This document shows, piece by piece, positions 1-9,581 of a DNA stretch of 60,476 nt. How positions within the stretch are numbered: the stretch's first letter is position 1; each line of letters starts with the position of its first letter. Below the pieces are notes generated by a model. That model had not been told where the DNA came from and searched no databases. It worked only from the letters and a program-made list of their open reading frames with translations. Source of the stretch: Saccharofermentans sp. (lineage in GTDB: Bacteria > Bacillota > Clostridia > Saccharofermentanales > Saccharofermentanaceae); the NCBI GenBank assembly GCA_024403715.1, contig JAKSRJ010000013.1, forward strand, positions 1-60,476. The letters run 5' to 3'. The translations under genes were made by a program, and so were the position numbers.

Positions 1-107
1 ATCCGCTTATAGAATGCTCGCGTGAATGGTATATTTGTTTCGACACCATGATAATCAACTCGTACACCTTCATCAGTCTGTAATTCAATATGCAAAATAA
101 TTTCCAA
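1..107 (-). CDS. Unrecognised partial ORF at window edge
   Basis: Downstream of the flippase gene the minus strand stays open from a TTG at 107 to the window edge, giving about 35 residues that begin MEIILHIELQTDEG and contain GVETNIPFTRAFYKR. An in-frame stop lies immediately before the TTG. No good Shine-Dalgarno sequence precedes it, so the real start could be a later TTG or GTG. I do not recognise the family. It follows the polysaccharide genes on the same strand and could be the next gene of that locus or a remnant of one. Confidence is low because only one end is visible. Confidence 0.3.
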   Translation of the reverse strand, partial: MEIILHIELQTDEGVRVDYHGVETNIPFTRAFYKR

Positions 108-171
108 CTATGAATAATAGAAAAGTAAAAGATGCACTAGTATTCCAAACAAAACAATAATTACTCATCTT

Positions 172-1686
172 TTATTCTTCATTTATCATTTCCCTATTTC
201 TCTTTAACAGCATATCAACTGCTCCTTTTGTATTTTTATAATCAAAAATATAGTTAAAGAAGAACGTTAGTAGTCCAACAAGTGCAAAAATACAACCAGC
301 ATAAATAAACCATGCTAGATAGGTAACAGGTTGATACTGGATATTATAAAATACGATTATTGAAAAAAAATATATAAAAAAAGTAATTCCGTATCTCTTC
401 AACTGCGACGCAATAGAAAACCGAAGGATATCCCTTCTTAAATAATTAGCAAATGAAATCATCCTATATGTCATCGCAACAAGTGTACCAATTGCAACTC
501 CAACTAATCCCCAAAATGGTACAAGTGCACATGATACAACAATATTAAGTCCAGCCTCGACTCCTGCAGCAATCTTTGTCTCTTTAAACTTTCCTGCCGC
601 ATATACGATGCTATTGTATGGTGACCTTAAGCAATACATCATTTCCGCAGTGATAAGTAATATTCCAAATGCAGGTTGAATATAATTTGCATCCTCAACA
701 GCTTTCACATATACACTCACAAACGCAAATACAGTGATTGATGCGGTTGCAAAACATGTTGTGGTCAACATATGAACCAATGCGTTGTATGCATTAAAAG
801 TTTCTCGTAATGTATCTTTTTCATCACATGCTATTATATTACCAAATGCTGACCTAACAGCTTTATCAATAGAATTAATCAAAGATGATAACCCTGTTGT
901 AACCAATGCATATACACTATAAATTGATACATCTGAAAATGTTGCAAAAACAGTTAAAACAAAAATATCTGTCTTGGAATGAATAAAATAAGCTATTCCC
1001 TGAGCGAACGCATCCCAACGCTGGTCAATCAAATTATTATTCACAGGAACATCTAAAAGAATCTTATACTTCCGTTTAGTGTACATTGACAAAATAATTG
1101 GTCGCGCTACAAAAAACATTGCACTAGCTAATTTAACAATTTGAATAGAACATCCAAGTTTTACAGTAATTACAACAAAAATTGTATTAAGTATAACAGT
1201 GATTATCTGAATTACAGAATAAATATAAGCTGCCTGATCTGCCTCTAGAAGCATCTGGTAAGTTATTCCAAAAAAATACTGTGCAGCAGTACTAATTCCT
1301 ACGATTACTACGAGAGATGCTGTGTATAACCAGTAATAATCCTTTGCGATTACACAAGGAAACAATACCGCTAAAAAGCCAATATAAACGACTGTTGCAA
1401 ATGCTATTTTCCTAAAGAAAATATTTGACGTTTTAACAATAACACATAATTGTTCATGGTTCTTTTTTGCTAAAGGTTTATACAATGCCGCTTTTACAGC
1501 GCTCCCAACACCCGTTTGCAATAAAGATATGTATGCAACAAAACTAGTTATAGAGCCTATCATACCATTAACATCAGAACCGAATGTTCCAATAATTAAT
1601 CTCGGAACAATTAACCCAGATATTACTGTAACTAGTTCTACTAATAAAGAAAAAATAATATTTACTATTGCCTTTTTCTTTCTCAT
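172..1686 (-). CDS. Wzx-type polysaccharide flippase (MATE/MOP superfamily)
   Basis: This 504-residue protein is almost wholly hydrophobic with about 12 to 14 predicted membrane spans. It starts MRKKKAIVNIIFSLL and has an early RLIIGTFGSDVNGM segment typical of PST/Wzx oligosaccharide transporters of the MOP superfamily. Family members flip undecaprenyl-pyrophosphate-linked repeat units across the cytoplasmic membrane so that Wzy can polymerise them outside. The length matches the usual 400 to 510 residues. It is the last complete gene of the minus-strand polysaccharide locus, 25 nt after the CapE-type dehydratase gene, so it is probably co-transcribed. The ATG is preceded by AGGG about 12 nt upstream, a weak ribosome site. 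The exact substrate cannot be read from the sequence. Confidence 0.85.
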   Translation of the reverse strand: MRKKKAIVNIIFSLLVELVTVISGLIVPRLIIGTFGSDVNGMIGSITSFVAYISLLQTGVGSAVKAALYKPLAKKNHEQLCVIVKTSNIFFRKIAFATVVYIGFLAVLFPCVIAKDYYWLYTASLVVIVGISTAAQYFFGITYQMLLEADQAAYIYSVIQIITVILNTIFVVITVKLGCSIQIVKLASAMFFVARPIILSMYTKRKYKILLDVPVNNNLIDQRWDAFAQGIAYFIHSKTDIFVLTVFATFSDVSIYSVYALVTTGLSSLINSIDKAVRSAFGNIIACDEKDTLRETFNAYNALVHMLTTTCFATASITVFAFVSVYVKAVEDANYIQPAFGILLITAEMMYCLRSPYNSIVYAAGKFKETKIAAGVEAGLNIVVSCALVPFWGLVGVAIGTLVAMTYRMISFANYLRRDILRFSIASQLKRYGITFFIYFFSIIVFYNIQYQPVTYLAWFIYAGCIFALVGLLTFFFNYIFDYKNTKGAVDMLLKRNREMINEE

Positions 1687-1711
1687 TATGCTTTTAAACC
1701 CTATGAATTCT

Positions 1712-2746
1712 TTATTCTTTAGCTAGCCTCTCCTGGATATAAGCAAGTGCCATCATCTTAGTTTTGATTTCTTCTTTAGTTAGTAGTTTGGTATTATTTG
1801 AGTTAAACTCCATTAATGTGTTACGTTCTGCATCACCATCTTTGAAAAATTTATCGTAGTTTAGTCCACGGTTGTCAGCAGGTACTCTGTAGAACCCCCC
1901 AAGGTCGATAGCCTTAGCACACTCTTCGTTGGTAAGTAATGTTTCATACATTTTCTCGCCATGACGGATACCGATAATCTTAATATCCTCTTTCTTACCT
2001 CCAAACATCTCACACACAGCTTCTGCCTGAAGTCCTATAGAACAGGCTGGAGCTTTCATAATAAGAAGATCACCGTTTTCACCGTTTTTAAAGGCGTAAA
2101 TTACCAAATCTACCGCTTCCTCAAGAGACATAATAAATCTTGTCATATTAGGTTCAGTAACTGTAATAGGATTTCCGGCTTGAATCTGGTCAATCCAGAG
2201 TGGAATTACAGATCCACGAGAGCACATTACATTGCCGTAACGTGTACAACAAATCTTAGTCTTTCCACTATAGCGACTCTTGGCAATAGCCACAGATTCC
2301 TCAAGAGACTTTGATTTGCCCATAGCATTAATTGGATATGCAGCTTTATCTGTAGAAAGACAGATTACAGCTTCTACTCCTTCTTCAATAGCGGCAGTAA
2401 GGACATTGTCTGTACCAATAATGTTTGTTTTTACAGCCTCCATTGGAAAAAACTCACATGACGGCACCTGCTTGAGGGCAGCAGCGTGAAAAACATAATC
2501 AATACCATGCATTGCATTTTTGCATGATTGTAAATCTCTTACATCTCCAATATAGAATTTAATCTTCTCTGCTACATGAGGCATTTTCATCTGGAATTCA
2601 TGGCGCATATCATCTTGTTTCTTCTCGTCACGAGAGAAAATTCTAATTTCTCCAATATCAGTTTGGAGAAAACGATTAAGCACTGCGTTCCCAAAAGATC
2701 CTGTTCCTCCGGTAATCATAAGTGTTTTATCTTTAAATAACGACAT
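1712..2746 (-). CDS. capE: CapE/FnlA-type UDP-GlcNAc 4,6-dehydratase (5-inverting)
   Basis: A 344-residue soluble extended SDR enzyme. The Rossmann glycine motif TGGTGSFGNA is near residues 12-21, followed by FSRDEKKQDDMR, HAAALKQVP and STDKAAYPINAMGKSKS. The last motif shows the Met-x-x-x-Lys catalytic pair that replaces Tyr-x-x-x-Lys in CapE and its relatives. CapE converts UDP-GlcNAc to a UDP-2-acetamido-2,6-dideoxy-arabino-4-hexulose with C5 inversion, the first step to UDP-L-FucNAc or related sugars. The ribosome site GAGGTG lies 6 nt before the ATG. The next enzymes of the FucNAc route (CapF/FnlB reductase and CapG/FnlC epimerase) are not in the window, so the final sugar is inferred. 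A second 4,6-dehydratase of the retaining PglF type lies at 12914, so the locus makes at least two deoxy-amino sugars. Confidence 0.88.
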   Translation of the reverse strand: MSLFKDKTLMITGGTGSFGNAVLNRFLQTDIGEIRIFSRDEKKQDDMRHEFQMKMPHVAEKIKFYIGDVRDLQSCKNAMHGIDYVFHAAALKQVPSCEFFPMEAVKTNIIGTDNVLTAAIEEGVEAVICLSTDKAAYPINAMGKSKSLEESVAIAKSRYSGKTKICCTRYGNVMCSRGSVIPLWIDQIQAGNPITVTEPNMTRFIMSLEEAVDLVIYAFKNGENGDLLIMKAPACSIGLQAEAVCEMFGGKKEDIKIIGIRHGEKMYETLLTNEECAKAIDLGGFYRVPADNRGLNYDKFFKDGDAERNTLMEFNSNNTKLLTKEEIKTKMMALAYIQERLAKE

Positions 2747-2757
2747 ACTCTCACCTC

Positions 2758-3816
2758 TTAATCATTGTAAAATGGATGCAAATTAATATTCGATTTCTCA
2801 ATAAGACGCAAATCTATATTCATTGGTTGATCTATATATTTGCTAATCATATCATATACATCTTCTTCACAACACTCTCTAAGGAGTTTGCATCTTTCAC
2901 TATATCCAATTTGTTTATAGTACCGTTTGGTTTTGTTAATGTGCTTTGGAAACGAAATAACACTTTTATTAAACAGTGAAGATACTATTCCAACATGAAG
3001 TTTCACCGTAATCGCAGAATCCATATTCTTGAGTAAGGCGCAAAAATCCCATGTTGCTGAATAATCTACCGATATCTTATCTGCACATAAATCTTTGTAT
3101 ATATCTAAGTCACTAATCTTATGCTTAGTAACATTGTCTGATCCAACAAAAACTCTATATTCATTTGGATGTTCTGCAATATACCTATTTAATGCAGGTA
3201 ATATTTTCTGTGCTAATTCTTTATTACTCTCATTGCTACCATACACATGAAAGAAAATATTCTTCTTATCAGCTACTAATTCCTTTAAAGAATCATCTAA
3301 TTCTGGTAAATCTCTTTTCCAAATTGATAATGCACTATCCGTTGTCACATATATTTCTTTTCTGACTCCATGTGCCTTAAAATACTCTGCTGTTTCCGTA
3401 TCTCGTACAGACACAAACTTAGCAGCGTTCATTATCTCAACCATCTTTTTTCTCAAAAAGGTATTACTAACAGGTCCTCCCCCAACACCACAAATATAAA
3501 TAGGTTTCTTTTCTTGAATAAAATGTTTTGCCACTCTAAAATACCTAAAATATCTTATTAGAGATTCTCTCAAATTTTTAGTTGTATCGCCAAAGTACCC
3601 CCCTGACATATAAACCAGGCAATCTGCTTCTTTGTATGAACTAAATTTTGTGCTATATGATGCAATTTCATTCTTCAAATATTTACAAAGTCCAAATTTT
3701 GGGATTCGAAGAAAATCAACATCACCGTAGTCATTTAGAACTTCATAAAAAATGTGAGCAAACAAACAATCTCCAAAATTTGATCCATTTGTCGCTCCAT
3801 GAATCAATATTTTCAT
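2758..3816 (-). CDS. Polysaccharide pyruvyl transferase family protein
   Basis: A 352-residue protein that opens with MKILIHGATNGSNFGDCLF and contains SVRDTETAEYFKAHGV, the TTDSAL segment and a late ITVKLHVGIVSSLF motif. This order is typical of the WcaK/CsaB polysaccharide pyruvyl transferase family (PF04230). Characterised members move a pyruvyl group from phosphoenolpyruvate to a sugar, giving a ketal that adds negative charge. Some homologues instead act as glycosyltransferase-like proteins, so the chemistry is inferred. Its ATG overlaps the stop of the upstream Wzy-like gene by 4 nt (ATGA), pointing to translational coupling. It probably modifies a sugar of the repeat unit in the cytoplasm before export. 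Confidence 0.78.
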   Translation of the reverse strand: MKILIHGATNGSNFGDCLFAHIFYEVLNDYGDVDFLRIPKFGLCKYLKNEIASYSTKFSSYKEADCLVYMSGGYFGDTTKNLRESLIRYFRYFRVAKHFIQEKKPIYICGVGGGPVSNTFLRKKMVEIMNAAKFVSVRDTETAEYFKAHGVRKEIYVTTDSALSIWKRDLPELDDSLKELVADKKNIFFHVYGSNESNKELAQKILPALNRYIAEHPNEYRVFVGSDNVTKHKISDLDIYKDLCADKISVDYSATWDFCALLKNMDSAITVKLHVGIVSSLFNKSVISFPKHINKTKRYYKQIGYSERCKLLRECCEEDVYDMISKYIDQPMNIDLRLIEKSNINLHPFYND

Positions 3817-5189
3817 CCGGTATTTCCTCTTTTTCCAAGAACGACTTTCTCACATAGCAAAACCATTATATATGTAAAAATCACTATTTCAAAATTCATT
3901 TGTAGACTATTTCTTGTCCAATAAAACAGCATCATAGTCCAGCCACCATAACGCATGAGTTGCTTCTCAGTAACCTCTTTTTTCTCTATTGAAGCACAGC
4001 TATAGCCTATAAAGAAACATATCAATATAACTCCAATCAAGCCAAAATTCAGCCATAATTCAGACACCATACTATATCCCTGTCCATAATGATTATCTAA
4101 TGCTAAAATGTTAGGAATGTAATATATTGATTTTCTATAGGTATTTCCTGAATACACTAAACCAAAGTTTATATCAGCCACTGTAGGAGCAATCATAGAC
4201 ATTCCCCATAAATGTGGAATTGTGCCATTACTAAAAAGAGATAATGTAACAGTTAGAGGTCTAATCTGAGCTCCCATCTCCATTATCGCATCTGTAATAT
4301 TTAGTGAGTAGGAAGCACTCAACAGTCCACCAGAAGATCTGTTTTCAGATATTGTCGGATTTATTACAAACAAAATAACAATTGCAATTGTATTTACTAA
4401 TCTACTCGTCTTTTTATTCTTATAGCAGTACAGACTATAACCAATAGCTAAAGGATATAAAACGTCATTTCTATTTCCAGTAAACATTAATACTAAGAAG
4501 ATAATGATACCTGGAACAATTACTCTCTTTAGTATTCTTTTATTAAAGAATACAGCTATAGGAATAGTTGCAACCCAAAACATTGTCCTGAAATGTACTA
4601 TTAAAGACCCTGATGACAACGCTTTTTTTACTGTTGCATAATTTGCACCAAATAGATTGTACTTTAATGCTAAATATAAAAGAATTGCCGCGTACACATA
4701 ATAAACGATCAACGCAAATAATATATATTTTTTATAAATACCATTATTGCTATAGGCTTTAAGAGTACATTTCTCATAATATAAATCGTTATTATTCTTT
4801 CCCCGATTTAATCGAAATCCTAGAATTAAACAAACTACGCCTACAGATGCTATCTGCAATGATTTAGGCAAATATTCGATATAAACATGCCTATTCGAAT
4901 TTAAATAGCTAAAAACTCGATTATTTTGTACTATAGAAACAATCAAGAATCCAAAGTGTGAAATTATCGTGTATAATGCAACAATATAAAATGGTGAAAA
5001 CATTCGTATTTTTGATTCCGTCAAATATATAACTAATACTATAGAAAACAAGCCATAGATAGTAAGCACAAAAGGAGACATTAAATTAATATCTGCTACA
5101 TATGCAAATAACTGGATGATAATAAATAGAATCACCACAGGAGTTATCGCTACATTAGCAATTGTTTTTATTCGTTCTCGCATAATCAT
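3813..5189 (-). CDS. Wzy-like O-antigen/capsule repeat-unit polymerase
   Basis: A 458-residue integral membrane protein with about 11 to 12 hydrophobic spans and a larger extracytoplasmic loop in the C-terminal half (ENRSSGGLLSASYS onward, then NTYRKSIYYIPNILALDNH). This layout, together with its place between glycosyltransferases and the flippase, fits an oligosaccharide repeat-unit polymerase. Wzy proteins are poorly conserved in sequence, so the call rests mainly on topology and context. The gene overlaps the end of the preceding glycosyltransferase by 35 nt. AAGGTG lies 4 nt before the first ATG and 10 nt before a second ATG at 5183, so the start may be either. Polymerisation would happen on the outer face of the membrane after Wzx flipping. 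Confidence 0.72.
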   Translation of the reverse strand: MIMRERIKTIANVAITPVVILFIIIQLFAYVADINLMSPFVLTIYGLFSIVLVIYLTESKIRMFSPFYIVALYTIISHFGFLIVSIVQNNRVFSYLNSNRHVYIEYLPKSLQIASVGVVCLILGFRLNRGKNNNDLYYEKCTLKAYSNNGIYKKYILFALIVYYVYAAILLYLALKYNLFGANYATVKKALSSGSLIVHFRTMFWVATIPIAVFFNKRILKRVIVPGIIIFLVLMFTGNRNDVLYPLAIGYSLYCYKNKKTSRLVNTIAIVILFVINPTISENRSSGGLLSASYSLNITDAIMEMGAQIRPLTVTLSLFSNGTIPHLWGMSMIAPTVADINFGLVYSGNTYRKSIYYIPNILALDNHYGQGYSMVSELWLNFGLIGVILICFFIGYSCASIEKKEVTEKQLMRYGGWTMMLFYWTRNSLQMNFEIVIFTYIMVLLCEKVVLGKRGNTG

Positions 5190-6243
5190 CTATCACCTTA
5201 TGCAAATAGCATTCCCATTTCTTACCAATTTCTTCAATACTAAGTGTATCCGCTAGTGTCATTGCATTGATGCACAAATACTCTCGCTTTTCTTTGTTTT
5301 CAATTATGTCAACTATCGCATCAACTAAAGCATTTTCATCATCTGATTGTATCAGTCGACCGTTGATATTATCATTTATCATATCTTTCGGACCACCTAT
5401 TCTACAATCTACAGAAATTACAGCTAGTCCTAAAGCCATAGCTTCTGCTAAAGAATTTGGAAATCCCTCATGAGAAGAAGTCAAAACAAATATTGCATCC
5501 TGAGAAATAATGTTAAAAATATCGGAAGACGCGTTATTAATTGTCACTTTATTTTCAAGTTTATTATCTGTTATCAACTTCTGAAGAGAAGTTTTGCACT
5601 CGCCGTCTCCATATAATTCAAGACAATATTCATTATTGATATTGCAGACTCTTGAAAACGCTTTAATAATAAGATCTTGATTTTTAGCTTTAGTCAATCT
5701 AGAAGTATTAACAATGACCTTCTTTCTTTCATCAAAAGGTTTTCTATATTTTTTTATATCAGATTGGATTGGATTGGGAATTACAATCCTGCTTTTAAAA
5801 TAGGAAGCATCAAAGCATGCGCTCGCATCATTTGTTTGAAATACAGCACCTGACGCAAAATGATACGCAATTCTTCTAACTTTTTTCCATAGAGCAGGAT
5901 ATACTTCAGGATCATTTCTCTCGCAAACAATAACTGGTATGCCTAACCCTAAAGCAGCTAGAGAACACAAAATGCTCGGAATAACAGCAAAACCAATAAT
6001 AACATCGGGGGTTAAACGCTTTATTTCACTTCGAATAGACCACAATCTATAAATGTTTTTTTTACTCTTCTCGGCAATAGTTATCTCAATATTGTCGTTA
6101 AATTGTATAAATTTTTCATTTGATGCATTAAACGTTAACAGATGAACCTGATTACCTAAATTCACAAAATAATCAGTTATAGTACTTGCTGCTCTCTGCT
6201 CTCCACCAATTCCCATTGATGCAATAACTAACAGTATATTCAT
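5155..6243 (-). CDS. Glycosyltransferase family 4 (GT-B fold)
   Basis: A 362-residue GT-B glycosyltransferase. The N-terminal acceptor domain starts MNILLVIASMGIGGEQRA, with the glycine-rich loop usual in GT4. The C-terminal domain has NTSRLTKAKNQDLIIKAF and the EGFPNSLAEAMALG segment, which carries the E-x7-E nucleotide-sugar binding motif. The final DCRIGGPKDMI stretch is common in retaining GT4 enzymes that transfer GalNAc, glucose or galactose, but the sugar is not predictable. No membrane spans are seen, so it would work at the inner membrane face. Its ATG shares one base with the stop of the upstream glycosyltransferase (TAATG), so the two genes are translationally coupled. It is the last of three GT4 genes before the polymerase. 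Confidence 0.86.
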   Translation of the reverse strand: MNILLVIASMGIGGEQRAASTITDYFVNLGNQVHLLTFNASNEKFIQFNDNIEITIAEKSKKNIYRLWSIRSEIKRLTPDVIIGFAVIPSILCSLAALGLGIPVIVCERNDPEVYPALWKKVRRIAYHFASGAVFQTNDASACFDASYFKSRIVIPNPIQSDIKKYRKPFDERKKVIVNTSRLTKAKNQDLIIKAFSRVCNINNEYCLELYGDGECKTSLQKLITDNKLENKVTINNASSDIFNIISQDAIFVLTSSHEGFPNSLAEAMALGLAVISVDCRIGGPKDMINDNINGRLIQSDDENALVDAIVDIIENKEKREYLCINAMTLADTLSIEEIGKKWECYLHKVIDDYARTNKNNC

Positions 6244-7373
6244 TATGCCTGTCCTTTTATAAACATAGAATAATATACTCTGTGTATTTCTTCGAGTTTT
6301 ATCTTATCATTCAAATATCTACGTATATTATCTCTAATTTCGTTTATTCTGTCATCATTCATTGACACGACTAACTGTAACGCATCTATTATCTCATCGT
6401 CCTTAGAAATTGGTAATGCCCATCCAGCTTGATAATTATTCACATCAGTCCAAGGTGTCTGATCGCTGATTATTGGAATGCATCCAGACATTAGCGATTC
6501 AGATATAACGTGGCCGTAATTCTCACTAAAAGTAGGGAAAATAAAAGCGTCGTATTTTCCAAAAGTTTCCACTGTCTGACTATGAGATAGTACTCCACAA
6601 TAATTAACAGATATATCGCTACTCATACTCGATATTACTTGTCGACATTTATTCCAATACGCTTCATCTTCGATTGGTCCATAAATATCAAAGACACATT
6701 TCCCTGTAACACTCTTTAAACACTTCAATGCTTGTAATAGATTTTTCTTTGGATGAATCCTCGAAATAAAGACAAATTTCGCTCTTCCTGTAATTTTTTT
6801 TACCTTATTAGGTTTATTCTTTGAAAATGAAGGAATATTAGTTGTAAAACAAATACGATTATCATTAACTCCTAAATACTTTCCAATTGCATCTGTTTCC
6901 TCTTCACTAGTTGATTGAAAAACTACCCCTTTTAATAACCCCATTACCCTTAATAATTGAATATATGGTATTTTCTTATATTTCTTTTTGAATGCACCCT
7001 CACACAACTCACCTCTTGGAGCTAAAATAACCTTTAATCCTTTTCGTTTTGCAATCCTCAAGCATGGGATAATACAGGATTGAAATAATCCTTGTAAATA
7101 CAATATATCCGGTTGAATTTCATGAATTATTCTTTTAAACATTGTTCCATTATACTGAGAATTGTCTAAATACATAACTTTACAATTATCTCTTTCAACC
7201 CATTTCCTTGTCGGTATTCCTTCATATGGAACGCATTCTCCTTTGTCATGATTATGTGTGACGATATACACTTTAAATTCACGCATCAAAGAACAAAAAT
7301 TGTCAATACTAACAGGTGGACCTCCATATTTTTCCCCCGGAAAGAAACCAGCCATAACAATAAGCACTCTCAT
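6243..7373 (-). CDS. Glycosyltransferase family 4 (GT-B fold)
   Basis: A 376-residue glycosyltransferase. The start MRVLIVMAGFFPGEKYGGPP has the GG loop of GT4 acceptor domains, and the mid-protein FVFISRIHPKKNLLQALKCL begins the donor-binding domain. ENYGHVISESLMSG supplies the E-x7-E motif. The segment APRGELCEGAFKKKYKK is typical of GT4 enzymes in capsule loci. It should add one sugar to the lipid-linked repeat unit; donor and linkage are unknown. The ATG follows GGGG at about 11 nt. The gene is packed 7 nt after the WbuB-like gene and overlaps the next one by one base, so it lies inside the same transcription unit. Confidence 0.86.
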   Translation of the reverse strand: MRVLIVMAGFFPGEKYGGPPVSIDNFCSLMREFKVYIVTHNHDKGECVPYEGIPTRKWVERDNCKVMYLDNSQYNGTMFKRIIHEIQPDILYLQGLFQSCIIPCLRIAKRKGLKVILAPRGELCEGAFKKKYKKIPYIQLLRVMGLLKGVVFQSTSEEETDAIGKYLGVNDNRICFTTNIPSFSKNKPNKVKKITGRAKFVFISRIHPKKNLLQALKCLKSVTGKCVFDIYGPIEDEAYWNKCRQVISSMSSDISVNYCGVLSHSQTVETFGKYDAFIFPTFSENYGHVISESLMSGCIPIISDQTPWTDVNNYQAGWALPISKDDEIIDALQLVVSMNDDRINEIRDNIRRYLNDKIKLEEIHRVYYSMFIKGQA

Positions 7374-7380
7374 TTATATT

Positions 7381-8589
7381 TTACCCCACACGTGACTCAA
7401 TTTGTTTTACACAATCACTAACTTCATAGTGCTTCAATAAATATTCAAATCCTTTGATTCCTTTATCACGTAAATTATCATTCGTAATTTCTTCCACAAT
7501 TTTTCTAAATTCATTTGCATCATTACTCTCACACCACCAACCAAATTCGCCTTCAACGATTATTTTCCCAATATCAGTGTTTTGATCCGTAACTGCTAAC
7601 ACAGGTAACTTGGCCTGCATATATGCTAGCAAACGACTCGGAAAATTCGGTATTGTAAATCTATAATCTAGGAAAATCATTCCCACATCACAGGCTCCTA
7701 CCATCGCATCATAGTCATTTTTAGGTAAACTTTGCATCAATCTAATGTTCTGTGGTTTTGAATCATTAATATACGCTTCAAGTTTTCCGTATTCTGTACC
7801 TCCGCCAACAATTAAAAAATAGGCATTTTTATGGTTCTCAACTTTCTTAAGGCACTCAATCAAAAAAGGTATTCCCTGTGGTTTGCCTAAGTTTCCTCCA
7901 TATACAAATACTTGTTTATCCAGTGGTATCGCATACTTATTTCTAATCTCTATTCTATTTTCAACTGAAATACTCGTATCGCTCACATCAATACAGTTCG
8001 GACACACCTCTACGTTTTCTGAATTGATTTCCGGATTATGTTTAATCACATAGTCAACATTTGCCTGACTCATGCAGCCAATATAATCAGAAATTGCATA
8101 AAGTTCCTTCTCCATTACTCTGAAATACTTATACAAAATGCCCTTTAAGCCAGTTTTTTTCATCATGCCAAGGTCAACTGCATTCTGTGGAAAAATATCT
8201 TTCAAAAGTAAATATGACTTACAATTGTCTCTTTTCTTTATATACTCAATTACCTTAACCAATGTAATTGGAGGCGTAGAGTACATTACAAGATCAAACT
8301 TAACATTTGATAAATATTTTATAATTGCGAATTTATATTGATTTTCAATCATTACGGTTGAAATACCTTTTTCAATAGTATTATTTCTCGTAAGATTTCC
8401 AATCTTTACGTGAAGCATATGCGCTCCATGATCTTCAACTAACGCTGTATTTTTTCCTGTGCGTTTTTCATAAGAACTTACTGTATATACATTATGCCCA
8501 TTATCTCTAAAGCATCTTAATAAATCTGGGTAAATGGCATGTTGTTCTATACTATCCATTCGACCTGTTGTTAAGAATAGAATATTCAT
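7381..8589 (-). CDS. WbuB/WcaI-like glycosyltransferase family 4
   Basis: A 402-residue protein when read from the ATG at 8589, which has AAGGTGG 8 nt upstream; the longer reading from a GTG at 8601 has no ribosome site. Features include MYSTPPITLV, LLLKDIFPQNAVDLG and EVCPNCID, a pattern of the WbuB branch of GT4 enzymes. WbuB homologues are linked to transfer of N-acetyl-fucosamine type sugars in several O-antigen loci. The donor-site helix is NFPSRLLAYMQAKLP, which lacks the usual E-x7-E, as is normal for this branch. Together with the CapE-type dehydratase at 1712 this favours a FucNAc-like residue as the second sugar. That is inference. Confidence 0.82.
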   Translation of the reverse strand: MNILFLTTGRMDSIEQHAIYPDLLRCFRDNGHNVYTVSSYEKRTGKNTALVEDHGAHMLHVKIGNLTRNNTIEKGISTVMIENQYKFAIIKYLSNVKFDLVMYSTPPITLVKVIEYIKKRDNCKSYLLLKDIFPQNAVDLGMMKKTGLKGILYKYFRVMEKELYAISDYIGCMSQANVDYVIKHNPEINSENVEVCPNCIDVSDTSISVENRIEIRNKYAIPLDKQVFVYGGNLGKPQGIPFLIECLKKVENHKNAYFLIVGGGTEYGKLEAYINDSKPQNIRLMQSLPKNDYDAMVGACDVGMIFLDYRFTIPNFPSRLLAYMQAKLPVLAVTDQNTDIGKIIVEGEFGWWCESNDANEFRKIVEEITNDNLRDKGIKGFEYLLKHYEVSDCVKQIESRVG

Positions 8590-8602
8590 AACACTTTCCA
8601 CC

Positions 8603-9568
8603 TTAAAATTTCTTTACCATAACCTCATTGTATTTCATCATATAGGTTCCAACATCATAGTTATCGCCTATCACACACTCATTCGCCTTCCCTTCAATGT
8701 TATTCACAATAAGTTTCATATGATCAGCTCCACTCTCATACGCGTGAGGATAGCCACCACCAAATCGCGTATTAACTTCTGAAATATAATACTCTCCATC
8801 AACATCAAAAATATCGATATCGATTTGTCCGTTATATCCGGCCTCAGTTACGAACTTTTTGATAAGTTCGTAAAGATTCTCGTCTTTAAATGAAACCGCT
8901 TTGTCTGTTTCTCCAGCACGCATGAGAATTTTCTTTTTTGTAAAGATCGAAACTATTTCATGAGAAACCATATCGATATAAACATCAGCACCTATTTCCT
9001 GACCGTCAAGGAATTCCTGAATCATTAATCCTTCACTATGCGCAAAAAGCAATTCAATGGTTTCTTTATCGTAAACCTTAGATATTGCAATACTTGCACT
9101 TCCTCTTGCAGGTTTAACAAATACTGGATATTTTGCAATTCCAGCTTCAACCTCTGCATAGAAATCATTTTTATTCATATATGACTTTACACACTTATAT
9201 CCATGTTCCTTAAGCCAACTATACATTAATGACTTATCAAGAGACATTTCACATAGATCGTATGAAGAGCCAATAACCGTAGTGCCCACAACTTCAAATT
9301 TATCTCTATTCTTCGCAAGTAATGAAAGCTCCGGATCGATAAGAGACAAAACACCATCTATTTTTTCCTTTTTGCAGATATCAAGTATCACATCAAGATA
9401 TCCTGGAGCTGTCATTCTAGGAACAATGTAATATTTATCAGCGTCATAAATTGAAGGTGCAAGATTACTCATATCTGTACAAATAACTTTTCCTTTTCCT
9501 TCAAGTGCTTTTTTAAAATACTGAACAATCTTATTTCTTGTTCCTGAACTTAAAATCAGAATATTCAT
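8603..9568 (-). CDS. ATP-grasp ligase-like protein
   Basis: A 321-residue ATP-grasp protein. The N-terminal preATP-grasp part begins MNILILSSGTRNKIV and leads into SLIDPELSLLAKN. The ATP-binding part has YPVFVKPARGSASIAISK and QEFLDGQEIGADVYID. The metal-binding end is YISEVNTRFGGGYPHAYESG, close to that of carbamoyl-phosphate-synthase-like and amino acid ligases. Such enzymes activate a carboxylate as acyl phosphate and join it to an amine or thiol. AGGAG precedes the ATG with good spacing. It lies between a PLP enzyme and the WbuB-like transferase in a capsule locus, suggesting that it amidates a sugar or links an amino acid to an amino sugar. The substrate is not known. Confidence 0.82.
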   Translation of the reverse strand: MNILILSSGTRNKIVQYFKKALEGKGKVICTDMSNLAPSIYDADKYYIVPRMTAPGYLDVILDICKKEKIDGVLSLIDPELSLLAKNRDKFEVVGTTVIGSSYDLCEMSLDKSLMYSWLKEHGYKCVKSYMNKNDFYAEVEAGIAKYPVFVKPARGSASIAISKVYDKETIELLFAHSEGLMIQEFLDGQEIGADVYIDMVSHEIVSIFTKKKILMRAGETDKAVSFKDENLYELIKKFVTEAGYNGQIDIDIFDVDGEYYISEVNTRFGGGYPHAYESGADHMKLIVNNIEGKANECVIGDNYDVGTYMMKYNEVMVKKF

Positions 9569-9581
9569 TTTGTTCTCTCTC

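Noticed and set aside
85..168. 27-codon minus-strand ORF (MSNYCFVWNTS start) after the flippase
   Set aside because: It overlaps the flippase stop region, has no ribosome site of its own and has no recognisable feature.
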